A stretch of DNA of 64,000 nucleotides from Paenirhizobium naphthalenivorans (GCF_007992095.1 NZ_BJZP01000011.1:62001-126000), one strand, 5' to 3'; positions 46,354 to 55,870 are shown, numbered from the stretch's first letter. The notes: generated from the sequence alone by a model not told the origin. Numbers and translations are program-made.

Positions 46354-46418
46354 GCATCAGTCTGCACAGCAGTGCAAAAAAGGCATCAATGCGGACGAAT
46401 TTTGATGCTTTTCAAAGC
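46354..46418. promoter_or_regulatory. Putative LysR control region with GCATCA repeats and TGCAC dyad
   Basis: GCATCA occurs at 46354 and 46383 and inverted (TGATGC) at 46403. A dyad TGCAC-N4-GTGCA lies at 46363-46376. TGATGCTTTTCAAAGC (46403-46418) is the second copy of the motif at 44470. It lies between divergent lysR and the binding-protein gene. Confidence 0.5.
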
Positions 46419-46492
46419 GCAAGGCAACCGCTCAAATGAGAAAAACAGGCACTCTCACGATGCCGAAAGGCTTAACAGGGGAACAAAAACGC

Positions 46493-47509
46493 ATGCATAG
46501 CTCTTTGAAAATCAAGGCTTTCGCAGTCACTCTCGGGGTATCCGCCGCATTTTCGGCCACCACCCAGGCCTACGCCCTCGATGAAGTGAGCTATGGCACC
46601 AACTGGCTGGCTCAGGCCGAGCACGGCGGCTTTTACCAGGCCGTTGCCGACGGCACCTATGAAAAGTATGGACTGAAGGTCACCATCGTCCAGGGCGGAC
46701 CAAACGCCGCCAATCGCTCGCTGCTGATCGCCGGAAAAGTCGATTTCTACATGGGCAGCCCGCTCAGCGAGATGGATGCCGTCAAGGAAGGCATTCCGCT
46801 GGTCGATGTCGCAGCGATCTTCCAGAAGGACCCGCAAGTCCTGCTCGCCCATCCAGACCAGGGCATCGACACCTTCGCCGACCTTGCCAAGCTCGACACG
46901 ATCTTCATGGGTAAGGACGGCTACGTCACCTATTTCGAGTGGATGAAGAAGAACTACGAAGGCTTCAAGGACGAGCAGTACAAGCCCTACACCTTCAACC
47001 CGGCCCCCTTCATCGCCGACCCGAAGTCCGCTCAGCAGGGCTATCTGACTTCGGAACCCTTTGAGATCGAAAAGCAGGCCGGCTGGGCCCCGAAGGTCTT
47101 CCTGCTCGCCGACAACGGCTACAATCCCTATTCCACCATGATCACCACCACCGCCACGATGGTCGAGACCAAGTCCGACGTCGTCCAACGGTTCGTCGAT
47201 GCCTCGGTCGAGGGCTGGTACAACTACCTCTACGGCGACAACAAGGCGGCCAATGACCTGATCAAAAAGGACAATCCGGAGATCACGGATGGCCAGATCG
47301 AGTACTCGATCGCCAAGATGAAAGAATACGGCATCGTCGAATCGGGCGAGGCGCTCGACAAGGGCATCGGCTGCATGACAGAGGAACGCTACAAGAAGTT
47401 CTTCGACGACATGGTTTCGATTGGCGTCCAGTCGGCCGACCTCGACTACACCAAGGCCTTCACCACCAAATACGTCTGCAAGGGCGTCGGCATGGCGCTG
47501 AAGAAGTAA
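46493..47509 (+). CDS. ABC transporter substrate-binding protein, NMT1/THI5-like
   Basis: 338 residues. The signal peptide ends near QAYA (about residue 29). The mature protein begins LDEVSYGTNWLAQAEHGGFYQAVADG when read through, typical of the NMT1/THI5 family, which binds pyrimidine, riboflavin or sulfonate-type ligands. The nearby ATPase and permease complete the importer. The ATG at 46493 follows AGGGG by about 11 nt. An earlier ATG would give a longer, less signal-like start. A heterocyclic ligand is the best guess given the enzymes downstream. Confidence 0.9.
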   Translation: MHSSLKIKAFAVTLGVSAAFSATTQAYALDEVSYGTNWLAQAEHGGFYQAVADGTYEKYGLKVTIVQGGPNAANRSLLIAGKVDFYMGSPLSEMDAVKEGIPLVDVAAIFQKDPQVLLAHPDQGIDTFADLAKLDTIFMGKDGYVTYFEWMKKNYEGFKDEQYKPYTFNPAPFIADPKSAQQGYLTSEPFEIEKQAGWAPKVFLLADNGYNPYSTMITTTATMVETKSDVVQRFVDASVEGWYNYLYGDNKAANDLIKKDNPEITDGQIEYSIAKMKEYGIVESGEALDKGIGCMTEERYKKFFDDMVSIGVQSADLDYTKAFTTKYVCKGVGMALKK

Positions 47510-47572
47510 AGTCTGGGCTGTCCCGCCCGACGGGTGGAACAGCCAGGCAAAACGAAACAATGAGGGGAACGA

Positions 47573-47625
47573 AGCCTCGCCCCCTCATCCGGTCCTCCGG
47601 ACCACCTTCTCCCGGCCGGGCGAAG
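47573..47625. repeat. RIME-like palindromic element after the binding-protein gene
   Basis: It shares the sequence CCCTCATCCGGTCC and a downstream CTTCTCCC arm with the element at 13138-13222. It also lies between an ABC binding-protein gene and the next transporter gene. Confidence 0.65.
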
Positions 47626-47671
47626 ACGGAGCCAGCCGCTCCGACATTCCAAGACCTGACAAAGGCCCGCA

Positions 47672-48514
47672 ATGACTGCTTCAGACGCCGAGATGGCACC
47701 GTCCTCCGCATCGCCAGCTGCCCCCAACCAGCAGCGACGGCCACTCGTCGTCATGCGCGGCGTATCGAAGATGTTCTCGAGCGGCACAGTGGCGCTGTCC
47801 GACATGTCGCTCACCGTCAACGGCGGCGAATTCGTCAGTCTCCTTGGCCCCTCCGGCTGCGGCAAATCGACCGCGCTGAGGATTATGGCCGGTCTGGGCG
47901 ACGTATCGAGCGGAACGATCGACTGGCCAAGCTCGCGCATCAATTCCAAGGGACTGCCCGAAGGTGACATCTCCTTCGTCTTCCAGGAGCCCACACTGAT
48001 GCCTTGGCAGACCGTGTTCGGCAATGTCCATCTGCCACTCAAGCTCAAGGGCGTGTCGAAAGCCGCCGCCCGCGACGAGATCATGGCGACGCTTGCGACC
48101 GTCGGCCTCAAGGATTTCGCCGACGCCTATCCGCGCGAGCTTTCCGGCGGCATGAAGATGCGCGTCTCGATCGCCCGAGCGCTGGTAACCAAGCCCAAGC
48201 TGCTGCTGATGGATGAACCTTTCGCGGCACTCGACGAGATCACCCGCCAGAAGCTCAACGACGACGTCCTGCGGCTGTGGAAAGAGACCGGCATCACCGT
48301 CATCTTCGTCACCCATTCGGTTTTCGAGAGCGCCTATCTGTCGAGCCGCATCGTGGTGATGAGAGCGAGACCAGGCCGCGTCCATGCCGACTTCCCGCTG
48401 CACACCAGCCTGGAACGGGACGCCCATTACCGCACCTCGGAAGAATATCGCCAGGCCTGCGAAACCGTATCGGAAACACTGCTGGAAGCCATGGGCGGAG
48501 AGGACACGCACTGA
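47672..48514 (+). CDS. ABC transporter ATP-binding protein, nitrate/sulfonate/taurine type
   Basis: 280 residues. Walker A GPSGCGKST, signature LSGGMKMRVSIARAL and Walker B LLLMDEPFAALDE are intact, together with the Q-loop FVFQEPTLMPW. The first 28 residues are low-complexity and outside the domain. There is no strong ribosome-binding site before the ATG at 47672, so translation may depend on the preceding RIME-containing leader. The stop overlaps the permease start (TGATG). Confidence 0.93.
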   Translation: MTASDAEMAPSSASPAAPNQQRRPLVVMRGVSKMFSSGTVALSDMSLTVNGGEFVSLLGPSGCGKSTALRIMAGLGDVSSGTIDWPSSRINSKGLPEGDISFVFQEPTLMPWQTVFGNVHLPLKLKGVSKAAARDEIMATLATVGLKDFADAYPRELSGGMKMRVSIARALVTKPKLLLMDEPFAALDEITRQKLNDDVLRLWKETGITVIFVTHSVFESAYLSSRIVVMRARPGRVHADFPLHTSLERDAHYRTSEEYRQACETVSETLLEAMGGEDTH

Positions 48515-49353
48515 TGATAATGCCCCCCTCCTCTCCTGTGGCGATCAAGCCGACGGCGCCATCTCGATCGCACGAAATGCTGCTGAAAATCGTCGTGCCG
48601 ATCCTCGTAGTCTTCGTCCTGCTCGCGGCATGGCAAATCGGCGTCGTCGTTTCGGGCGTTCCGCAATACATCCTGCCGAGCCCGGTGGCAGCGGGGGCCG
48701 CGCTCATCAAGGACTGGGGCACGCTTGCCCCCGCGCTTTGGGTGACGACCAAGATCACGCTCGCCTCGCTCGCGCTCGCGCTGATCGGCGGTGTCGGCAT
48801 CGCTGTTTTCCTCGTCCAGTCGCGCTGGATCGAACTGGCCTTCTATCCGATCACCGTCATCCTACAGGTGACGCCGATCGTCGCCATCGCCCCGCTGATC
48901 CTGATCTATGCGCCGTCCACCCAGGTCGCGCTTCTGATCTGCGCCTTCCTCGTCGCCTTCTTCCCGATCCTGTCAAACATGGTCCAGGGATTGAAGAGCG
49001 TCGACCACAACCTGTTGAACCTCTTCGACCTTTACGGCGCATCGAGGCTCCAGACACTGCTTTATCTCAAGCTCCCGGCCTCGCTGCCCTACTTCATGAC
49101 GGGCCTGAGGATCGGCGGCGGGCTCGCCCTGATCGCGGCCGTGGTGGCAGAATTCGCCGCGGGCTCGGCGGGTGCTGGCTCCGGTCTCGCCTTCCGCCTG
49201 CTCGAGGCGCAATACCGTCTCAACATCCCGCGCCTCTTCGCCGCCCTCTTCCTGCTGTCTTGCCTTGGCGTCCTGATCTTCGCGATCACCTCGTTCATTT
49301 CCTGGCTGGCTCTGCATCGCTGGCATGAAAGCAGCATCAAGAGAGAGAACTGA
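48514..49353 (+). CDS. ABC transporter permease, SsuC/TauC-like
   Basis: 279 residues with about six membrane helices and the permease EAA-type loop around GASRLQTLLYLKLPASLPYF. Its start at 48514 and stop at 49353 each overlap a neighbouring gene by one nucleotide, so ATPase, permease and amidohydrolase are translationally coupled. It forms the channel of the importer. Confidence 0.93.
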   Translation: MIMPPSSPVAIKPTAPSRSHEMLLKIVVPILVVFVLLAAWQIGVVVSGVPQYILPSPVAAGAALIKDWGTLAPALWVTTKITLASLALALIGGVGIAVFLVQSRWIELAFYPITVILQVTPIVAIAPLILIYAPSTQVALLICAFLVAFFPILSNMVQGLKSVDHNLLNLFDLYGASRLQTLLYLKLPASLPYFMTGLRIGGGLALIAAVVAEFAAGSAGAGSGLAFRLLEAQYRLNIPRLFAALFLLSCLGVLIFAITSFISWLALHRWHESSIKREN

Positions 49354-50669
49354 TGTCTAATCCCGCATCTACACTGCCCGATGCCGCGCGCTATGTGCTG
49401 ACCAATGCCACCCTGCCGGCCATTGCCGTTGACGGTTTTGCTGGTACGGCCGGTTCTGAAGGTCTGATCCATGCCGATCTCGTCATCGCCGACGGCAAGA
49501 TCGAGGCCGTATTGCCCGCCGGCACCGCGCCCGGCGATCTGCCGGCGGCCGATCTCGATCAGGGCATGGTGTGGCCGTGCTTCGCCGACATGCACACGCA
49601 TCTCGACAAGGGTCACATCTGGGACCGCCGTCCCAACCCGACGGGCGATTTTACCGGCGCCCTCGACGCCGTGCGCAACGACCGCGAGGCCCGCTGGTCG
49701 GCCGACGATGTGCGGACGCGCATGGAGTTCTCGCTGAAGACGGCCTATGCCCATGGCACCAGCCTGATCCGCACCCATCTCGACAGCCTTCCGCCGCAGC
49801 ACCGCATTTCCTTCGAAGTTTTCTCCGAGATCCGCGATGCGTGGAAGGACAGGATCGCCCTTCAGGCCGTCGCCCTCTTCCCGCTCGACATGATCACCGA
49901 CGACGCCTATTTCCACGACCTGACCGATGTCATCGCCGGCCATGGTGGCCTGCTCGGCGGCGTCACCTACCTGATGCCGGACCTAGAGACCCGGCTTGAC
50001 CTGCTGTTCCGCACAGCCTCCGACCGCAGCCTCGACATCGATCTCCACGTCGACGAGACCCAGGATCAGGAAGTCCTGACGCTGAAGACCATTGCCGAAG
50101 CGAAAATCCGTAACGGCTATCAGGGGGCGGTCACCGTCGGCCACTGCTGCTCGCTTGCCCGCCAGAACGACGATCTCGCCAAGGCGACGATCGACGTGGT
50201 GGCCAAGGCTGGGCTGTCGGTCGTGTCCCTGCCGATGTGCAACATGTACCTGCAAGATCGCACCACCGGCCGCACCCCGCGCTATCGCGGCGTGACCCTG
50301 TTCCACGAGCTTGCCGCCGCCGGCGTCGCCACCGCGATTTCCTCCGACAACACCCGCGACCCGTTTTACGCCTATGGCGATCTCGACCCGGTCGAGGTCT
50401 TCCGCGAGGGCGTGCGCATCCTTCATCTCGACCATCCGCTCGATGAGGCCGCCCGCGTCGTCACACGCACGCCGGCCGACATCCTCGGACGCGCCGACCG
50501 TGGCCGCATCGCCGCCGGCCTCCCCGCCGACCTCGTGCTGTTTACGGCACGGCGCTGGAGCGAATTTCTTTCCCGTCCGCAGGCCGACCGCATCGTGATG
50601 CGGAATGGCAAGGGCATCGACCGCAGCCTGCCGGATTATCGTGATCTTGACCCGCTGATGAAAGACTGA
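49353..50669 (+). CDS. Cytosine deaminase-like amidohydrolase
   Basis: 438 residues. Metal-dependent hydrolase of the CodA group: the HxH pair in DMHTHLDKGH (about 77-86), HVDETQD (about 231), the histidine in VGHCCSL and the aspartate in SSDNTRDPFYAYGD. CodA-type enzymes deaminate cytosine, isocytosine, creatinine or related rings. The exact substrate is not readable. It is coupled by a 1-nt overlap to the permease and precedes the FAD oxidase by 2 nt, so uptake, deamination and oxidation look like one pathway. Confidence 0.9.
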   Translation: MSNPASTLPDAARYVLTNATLPAIAVDGFAGTAGSEGLIHADLVIADGKIEAVLPAGTAPGDLPAADLDQGMVWPCFADMHTHLDKGHIWDRRPNPTGDFTGALDAVRNDREARWSADDVRTRMEFSLKTAYAHGTSLIRTHLDSLPPQHRISFEVFSEIRDAWKDRIALQAVALFPLDMITDDAYFHDLTDVIAGHGGLLGGVTYLMPDLETRLDLLFRTASDRSLDIDLHVDETQDQEVLTLKTIAEAKIRNGYQGAVTVGHCCSLARQNDDLAKATIDVVAKAGLSVVSLPMCNMYLQDRTTGRTPRYRGVTLFHELAAAGVATAISSDNTRDPFYAYGDLDPVEVFREGVRILHLDHPLDEAARVVTRTPADILGRADRGRIAAGLPADLVLFTARRWSEFLSRPQADRIVMRNGKGIDRSLPDYRDLDPLMKD

Positions 50670-50671
50670 CC

Positions 50672-52078
50672 ATGGCCGACTACCAGCAGATCAAAAGCGA
50701 ACTCGAAGGTATCGCCGTCGAGGACAATCCCGCACTCGTCAAGCAGAAGAGCCGCGACTTCTATTGGTATTCACCGATCCTCAAGGCGCAGCTCGACAAC
50801 GTCGTGGGGGATCTCGTCGTCTCGCCGACGACGGAAGAAGAAGTGATCCGCGTACTGAAGGTCGCCTATGCCCACGGCGTCCCAGTCACCCCGCGCGGTG
50901 GCGGCACCGGCAATTACGGCCAGGCCATGCCGCTCTCCGGCGGGATCGTGCTCAACCTGATGAATATGAACAAGATCAAAGCGATCCACCCAGGTCGCGT
51001 CGTCTGTGAGCCCGGCATCATCATCTCCCAGCTCGACAAGGAGCTGAAGGAAAAATCCGGACAGGAGTTGCGCTTCCATCCTTCGACCGCCCAGACGGCA
51101 ACCGTCGCCGGCTTCATCGCCGGCGGCTCCGGCGGCGTCGGCTCGATCACCTGGGGCGGGCTGCGCGACCTTGGCAACATCCTGCGCCTGCGCGTCGTCA
51201 CCATGGAAGCCGAACCGCGGGTGCTCGAACTTTCGGCCTGGGACCTGCAGAAGGTCTCTCACGCCTACGGCACCAACGGCATCATCACCGAAGTCGAAAT
51301 GCCGCTGGCGCCTGCCTACGACTGGGTCGACGTCATCGTCGGCTATGACGACTTCATGGATGCGGTGCGCTTCGCCGATGCCCTGACCCATCGCAACGGC
51401 ATCCTCCTCAAGGAAGTGGCGCCGATCGCGGCCCCCGTTCCGTACGAGTATTTCACGCGCCACAAGCCTTGGCTGAAGGAAGGCCAGTCGGTCGTCGTCC
51501 TGATGGTTGCACCCCACTCGATGGAGCCCTTCGCCGCCTATGTCGAGAAGATGAAGGGCGAGATCCGCTTCCGCTCCGACAAGGTCGAAAGCATGAAGGG
51601 TATTCCCCATGCCTATGAACTGGCATGGAACCACACGACCTTGCGCGCCCTGAAGATCGATCCGAATTTCACCTATCTGCAGGTCCAGTATCCGAGCCCG
51701 GACCATGTGGCCAAGGTTGGCAAAATGGTCGAGATCTTCGGCGACGAGGTGATCGGCCATCTCGAGTTCATCAAATTCGACGGCGCGATCCAGTGCTCTG
51801 GCTTGCCGCTGGTGCGTTATACGACCCCGGAACGGCTCGAAGAGATCATCAGGATCCACGAGGACAACGGCTGCCCGATCTTCAATCCTCACCGTTATAC
51901 GCTGGAGGAAGGCGGCATGAAACAGACGGACACCATCCAATTGGCGTTCAAGAAGGAGACCGATCCGAAGGGCTTGCTCAACCCGGGCAAGATGATCGCC
52001 TGGGACAATCCCGATTTCGACTTCACGGCCGGCAAGAACTACCTTTTCCCCGGCCTCCAGGCATTCCAGGAGGCTTGA
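50672..52078 (+). CDS. FAD-linked oxidase (GlcD/FAD_binding_4 type)
   Basis: 468 residues. The PCMH-type FAD domain is visible as VTPRGGGTGNYGQAMPLSGGIVL when joined (about 70-92), with HPSTAQTATVAGFIAGGSGG further on (about 131-150). The C-terminal region ends in the typical LLNPGKMIAWD. Such enzymes oxidise 2-hydroxy acids or other alcohol/amine carbons. No cysteine or histidine for bicovalent FAD is obvious. It is the last tightly packed gene of the cluster, 2 nt after the amidohydrolase. Confidence 0.9.
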   Translation: MADYQQIKSELEGIAVEDNPALVKQKSRDFYWYSPILKAQLDNVVGDLVVSPTTEEEVIRVLKVAYAHGVPVTPRGGGTGNYGQAMPLSGGIVLNLMNMNKIKAIHPGRVVCEPGIIISQLDKELKEKSGQELRFHPSTAQTATVAGFIAGGSGGVGSITWGGLRDLGNILRLRVVTMEAEPRVLELSAWDLQKVSHAYGTNGIITEVEMPLAPAYDWVDVIVGYDDFMDAVRFADALTHRNGILLKEVAPIAAPVPYEYFTRHKPWLKEGQSVVVLMVAPHSMEPFAAYVEKMKGEIRFRSDKVESMKGIPHAYELAWNHTTLRALKIDPNFTYLQVQYPSPDHVAKVGKMVEIFGDEVIGHLEFIKFDGAIQCSGLPLVRYTTPERLEEIIRIHEDNGCPIFNPHRYTLEEGGMKQTDTIQLAFKKETDPKGLLNPGKMIAWDNPDFDFTAGKNYLFPGLQAFQEA

Positions 52079-52279
52079 TACCGCCACGACAGACTGAACT
52101 TCCGAAGGTACTCCCGATCGGGGGCGGCACACCGGCCCCGACGCATGGAAACGACCATGGTGATGGCAGGCTCGGCTATGGCGGCGAGCCTCTCTTCATC
52201 GGGACAAACGGCGCGGAAAATTTTCACTCAACGCCCAGCGGCAATCCGCCATGGGCTACGATATGGAGTTTTTCTCACC

Positions 52280-52861
52280 ATGCGCGTACTTGTTTTGCAC
52301 TCCCACCCCCTAGACGAAAGCTACGGTCGGGCGCTCTATCGCCAAACCTGTGAAAGCCTGATCAAAGCCGGTCACGAGGTCGACGGCTGCAATCTCTACG
52401 AAGAAGGCTTCGATCCGGTCCTTTCCGCGCATGACCGGACGATCTATCACGACTACCCCGACAACACCGTGCTGGTGAAATCCTATGTCGAGCGACTGAA
52501 GGCGGCAGAGGGCCTGGTCATCGTCACTCCGGTGTGGAATTTCGGTTTCCCGGCCATGCTCAAGGGTTATTTTGACCGCGTCTGGGTAAAAGGCGTCTCC
52601 TTCGACCTCGAAGACGGCAAGCTGACGCCGACGCTGCGCCACATCAGAAAGCTCTCCGCAGTCATGACCTATGGCGCGACGCCCTGGCGCGCCTTCCTGG
52701 TCGGCAATCCGCCGAAAAAGATTGTCACCCGCGTGCTACGCGCCCAGATCAAGATCGGCGCCCCGGTCAAATACATGGCGCACTACGACATGAACAACTG
52801 CACCGATGAAACGCGCGCCGCTTTCCTCGCCAAGGTGAAGCACGAGATGGAACGGTTCTGA
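52280..52861 (+). CDS. NAD(P)H:quinone oxidoreductase-like flavoprotein (flavodoxin fold)
   Basis: 193 residues. MRVLVLHSHPLDESYGRALY is the FMN-binding start of the KefF/MdaB/NQO family, and TPVWNFGFPAMLKGYFDRVW is the second FMN loop. It reduces quinones or similar electrophiles with NAD(P)H. It lies 201 bp after the FAD oxidase and may be a late member of the operon or independent. An upstream in-frame ATG at 52145 has no homology support. Confidence 0.88.
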   Translation: MRVLVLHSHPLDESYGRALYRQTCESLIKAGHEVDGCNLYEEGFDPVLSAHDRTIYHDYPDNTVLVKSYVERLKAAEGLVIVTPVWNFGFPAMLKGYFDRVWVKGVSFDLEDGKLTPTLRHIRKLSAVMTYGATPWRAFLVGNPPKKIVTRVLRAQIKIGAPVKYMAHYDMNNCTDETRAAFLAKVKHEMERF

Positions 52862-52925
52862 TCCATCTCGCCCCTTGTCGGGCATCTCGTTTTCCTGCAC
52901 AAAAGTTGCGGTTTATCAAAGCGAG

Positions 52926-54128
52926 ATGCCCATGGCTGCCCTGATCCCTGCCCTTCAGAACTTCATGCCGCCGCTTAGACCGCGCGATCCGGAGGAACAT
53001 CATCGGGCTGCGACCCCGCTCGAACTGCTGTTCGACCTGGTGTCAGTGATCGCGGTCGCGTCTGCCGCCGCCGGCCTGCATCACGGACTGTCGGAGGGGC
53101 ACGCTCTCGAGGCAACACTTACGTTCGGCATGGCGTTCTTTGCCATCTGGTGGGCCTGGATGAACTTCACATGGTTCGCATCCGCCTATGACAACGACGA
53201 CACCACCTACCGGCTGCTGACAATGGTGATCATGGCCGGTTCCCTGATCATGGCCGAGGGAATTCCAAGCCTTTTCTCCGCTACGCCCGACTTCACCACG
53301 GTGATCATCGGCTACGTGCTGATGCGTATCGCCATGGTGGTACTTTGGCTCCGCGCCGGCTGCGCCGATACCGCCCACCGCAAAACCGCCATCGCCTATG
53401 CGATCGGCATCGCGCTGGTTCAGCTCTACTGGGTATCCTTCATGCTGTTTCAGCCGCTCTCCAGCGGCATATCCTATGGCATGTGGGCAATCGGGGTTCT
53501 GCTTGAGATCTCCGTTCCCGCCATTGCAGAATCGCTCACCTCAAGCACGCCCTGGCATCGCCACCACATCATGGAGCGCTACGGGCTGCTCAACATCATC
53601 GTACTGGGTGAAACGCTCCTGGCAGGAACACTGGCATTGCGCGAGACGGTCGAGCATTTCGACATCATGCTGGTCCACACGGCGCTCTCCGCGCTTGTGA
53701 TCGTCTTCTCCCTGTGGTGGGTGTATTTCCTGCCAGAAGAACATCTGCCAACGCGATCACTGCGTCGGGCTCTCATCTGGGGCTATGGGCACTTCTTCAT
53801 CTTCGCTTCGGGCGCGGCGATCGGCGCCGGTTTCGCGGCGCTGGTCGACATCATCACCCATCATTCCGAAATCTCGGTCCTTGCGGGAGACTATGCCGTC
53901 GCCATTCCGGTCGCTGCCTATTTCCTCAGCCTCTGGATGGTCCGGGACCGCTATATCTGCAAGGGGATTTCGATCGGCGTCCTGCCCGGTTTTGCTTTGC
54001 TGGCTCTCCTTGCTCCCGCTCTGGGCCTCGGCCTGGAAGGCGTCGCCGGAGCCGCGGCCCTGGCCGCGATTGCGCGTAGTCGCCTGCAGGCAGTGCCGGC
54101 AGGCCACTCAATACCCCAGAACAATTAG
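52926..54128 (+). CDS. LtrA-family membrane protein (low temperature requirement A)
   Basis: 400 residues with about ten hydrophobic helices. The N-terminal signature ATPLELLFDLVSVIAVA is typical of LtrA, with WWAWMNFTWFASAYDNDD following and GETLLAG later. The Listeria founder gene supports growth in the cold, but the biochemical role is unknown. Start at 52926 or 52932; both ATGs are close and no strong ribosome-binding site decides. Confidence 0.87.
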   Translation: MPMAALIPALQNFMPPLRPRDPEEHHRAATPLELLFDLVSVIAVASAAAGLHHGLSEGHALEATLTFGMAFFAIWWAWMNFTWFASAYDNDDTTYRLLTMVIMAGSLIMAEGIPSLFSATPDFTTVIIGYVLMRIAMVVLWLRAGCADTAHRKTAIAYAIGIALVQLYWVSFMLFQPLSSGISYGMWAIGVLLEISVPAIAESLTSSTPWHRHHIMERYGLLNIIVLGETLLAGTLALRETVEHFDIMLVHTALSALVIVFSLWWVYFLPEEHLPTRSLRRALIWGYGHFFIFASGAAIGAGFAALVDIITHHSEISVLAGDYAVAIPVAAYFLSLWMVRDRYICKGISIGVLPGFALLALLAPALGLGLEGVAGAAALAAIARSRLQAVPAGHSIPQNN

Positions 54129-54215
54129 AGCGTGGCAGTAGCAGCCGCGCGATCGTCTCGCCCGCTTGAGAGATTCAGCCCGGCGTGATCATCAAAGGAG
54201 CAGACGCCAGCGTAG

Positions 54216-54605
54216 TCAAAATACCTTCGCCGCCGTCACCTCGACCTCCACGAGGAAGTCCGCACGGGTGAAGCCTCCGACCACGATCAGCGTCGACACT
54301 GGCTTTGGCTCGAGCGTGTAGCGATCCCGCACCGCCATGTAGGCGGAGAAATCCTCGCGTCTGGTGACGAAGCCGGAGATGCGGACGACGTCGGCAAAGC
54401 TCATGCCCGCCTCGCCGAGGATCGCCTTGATCGCCTCGAAACATAACTCCGCCTGACCGGTCACGTCCGGCGGGATGCTGTCGTCGGGGCGGATACCGAG
54501 TTGTCCCGAGGTGACCAGCAGGCTGGCCCCAGGCGGCACGAGCAGCCCATGATTATACTGGCCGAAGGGCGGCCTGACAGATGGCGGATTGAAGACGCGT
54601 TTCAT
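54216..54605 (-). CDS. RidA/YjgF-family imine deaminase-like protein
   Basis: 129 residues, the normal size. Family features are LLVTSGQLGIRPDD, QAELCFEAIKAILGEAG and a C-terminal VEVEVTAAKVF. The arginine that binds the substrate carboxylate in true RidA proteins would sit in the C-terminal VEV-A region and is not evident here, so it may belong to another subgroup. The ATG at 54605 is chosen because it matches family N-termini. Confidence 0.85.
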   Translation of the reverse strand: MKRVFNPPSVRPPFGQYNHGLLVPPGASLLVTSGQLGIRPDDSIPPDVTGQAELCFEAIKAILGEAGMSFADVVRISGFVTRREDFSAYMAVRDRYTLEPKPVSTLIVVGGFTRADFLVEVEVTAAKVF

Positions 54606-54786
54606 GGCAGGAGGTCTTTTTCTTGCGGAGGGGGCAAAGGAAGGCAAGCGCCAGTTAACCGGCTTTTAGCGCCTGTTTCAAGACCGTGGAATGACCACGC
54701 CCAGCTCTTGTACGTCTCAAGCAGAATCCGATTGCCTTGCCCAGGTTTTCCCATAGGCTTGCTATACGCAGAATGGAGGGCTTTCC

Positions 54787-55827
54787 GTGTCGCAAGATAC
54801 CGTTCCGTGGTGGCGCTATCCGGCCTACGCCCTCGGCGTGTTCGGAAGCGAGAAGTCTTTCCGCAATAATCCCCTGCTAGGAAACCCGCGCCTCAACCAG
54901 CTCGGACTGCATCGCGAACGCGTTCGCCTTGCTGCCGCCATGACCGATTACCGTCGGCGCTTCCTCGGCCTTTCGGTCTCCGCCGAGGAACGCGCCGCCT
55001 TCGAGCGAGACGGATTCGTCATCCGCGAAAATGCGCTTCCCCGAGATATATTCGAGCGGATTCGCGATTTCCTCAAGAACGAGCCACTGCATGCCCGCGA
55101 GATGCGACAGGGACAGACGGTCACGCGGATGATCCCGATCAATCCAGGCGTACTCGCAAAGACGCCGGAGATCGCCCACTTCAGCCGCGAACCGTCGATC
55201 ACGAACCTCATCCGCTATGTCGGTGGCTTCGGCGGCGACCCGATCTATTTCGTTCAGACCATCATCGCGGAGCCGTCCATCAGGAAAATCGACCCGCAGA
55301 CGGCCCTGCACGCAGATACCTTTCATTCCAGCTCCAAGGCCTGGCTGTTTCTCGAGGATGTAGGTCCCGACGACGGACCTTTCGTTTTCGTGCCCGGCAG
55401 CCACAAGCTGACTGACAAACGGCTCGGCTGGGAATACCGCCAGAGCCTGAGCGCCGTTGGCGACAAGCGTTCTCACCATGCGGCCGGCTCCTTCCGGATT
55501 ATGCCGGAGAACTTGTCAGAACTCGGCGACTTCACACCAAGAAAGGTAGTGGTGCCGGCCAACACGCTCGTGGTGGCCGACACCTACGCCTTCCACTCAC
55601 GCGCCGTCAGCGACCGGCGCACGCTGCGCGTGGAACTACATGCCTATCATCGCGCCAATCCCTTCGCGCCCCTGCCCTTCTCAATCCTCCCGCTCTTTCC
55701 AGGTTTGCGCGATCGGCGCCTCGATCTCTTTCTTAGCCATGCAGACAGGCAGGCGAGACGGACCGGAAAACCGCCGGTCTGGAGCGATGTCGGCGCCTGC
55801 ACCGCCTATTCCGAGGCGCACATATAA
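54787..55827 (+). CDS. Phytanoyl-CoA dioxygenase (PhyH)-family protein
   Basis: 346 residues. Fe(II)/2-oxoglutarate oxygenase fold: the metal-binding HxD in LHADTFHS (about 176-180) and a second histidine in AFHSRAVSDRRTLRVEL, with the arginine that can bind 2-oxoglutarate. The N-terminal 55 residues and the C-terminal tail extend beyond the domain. The substrate is unknown. The start is GTG at 54787 with GGAGGG 6 nt upstream. Confidence 0.82.
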   Translation: MSQDTVPWWRYPAYALGVFGSEKSFRNNPLLGNPRLNQLGLHRERVRLAAAMTDYRRRFLGLSVSAEERAAFERDGFVIRENALPRDIFERIRDFLKNEPLHAREMRQGQTVTRMIPINPGVLAKTPEIAHFSREPSITNLIRYVGGFGGDPIYFVQTIIAEPSIRKIDPQTALHADTFHSSSKAWLFLEDVGPDDGPFVFVPGSHKLTDKRLGWEYRQSLSAVGDKRSHHAAGSFRIMPENLSELGDFTPRKVVVPANTLVVADTYAFHSRAVSDRRTLRVELHAYHRANPFAPLPFSILPLFPGLRDRRLDLFLSHADRQARRTGKPPVWSDVGACTAYSEAHI

Positions 55828-55870
55828 CAATATGCGTGAAGGATGCTTCTCCCGTGCAGGACCCCGGAGC

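Noticed and set aside
44536-50669. Classical creatinine-to-glycine pathway
   Set aside because: The creatininase and deaminase-like enzymes are family-level matches only, and no creatinase or sarcosine oxidase gene is in the cluster.
50771-52132. 453-residue open frame opposite the FAD oxidase
   Set aside because: An antisense shadow of a high-GC gene. Arg/Asp/His-rich composition without family motifs and no ribosome-binding site, while the plus strand has a clear FAD-oxidase.
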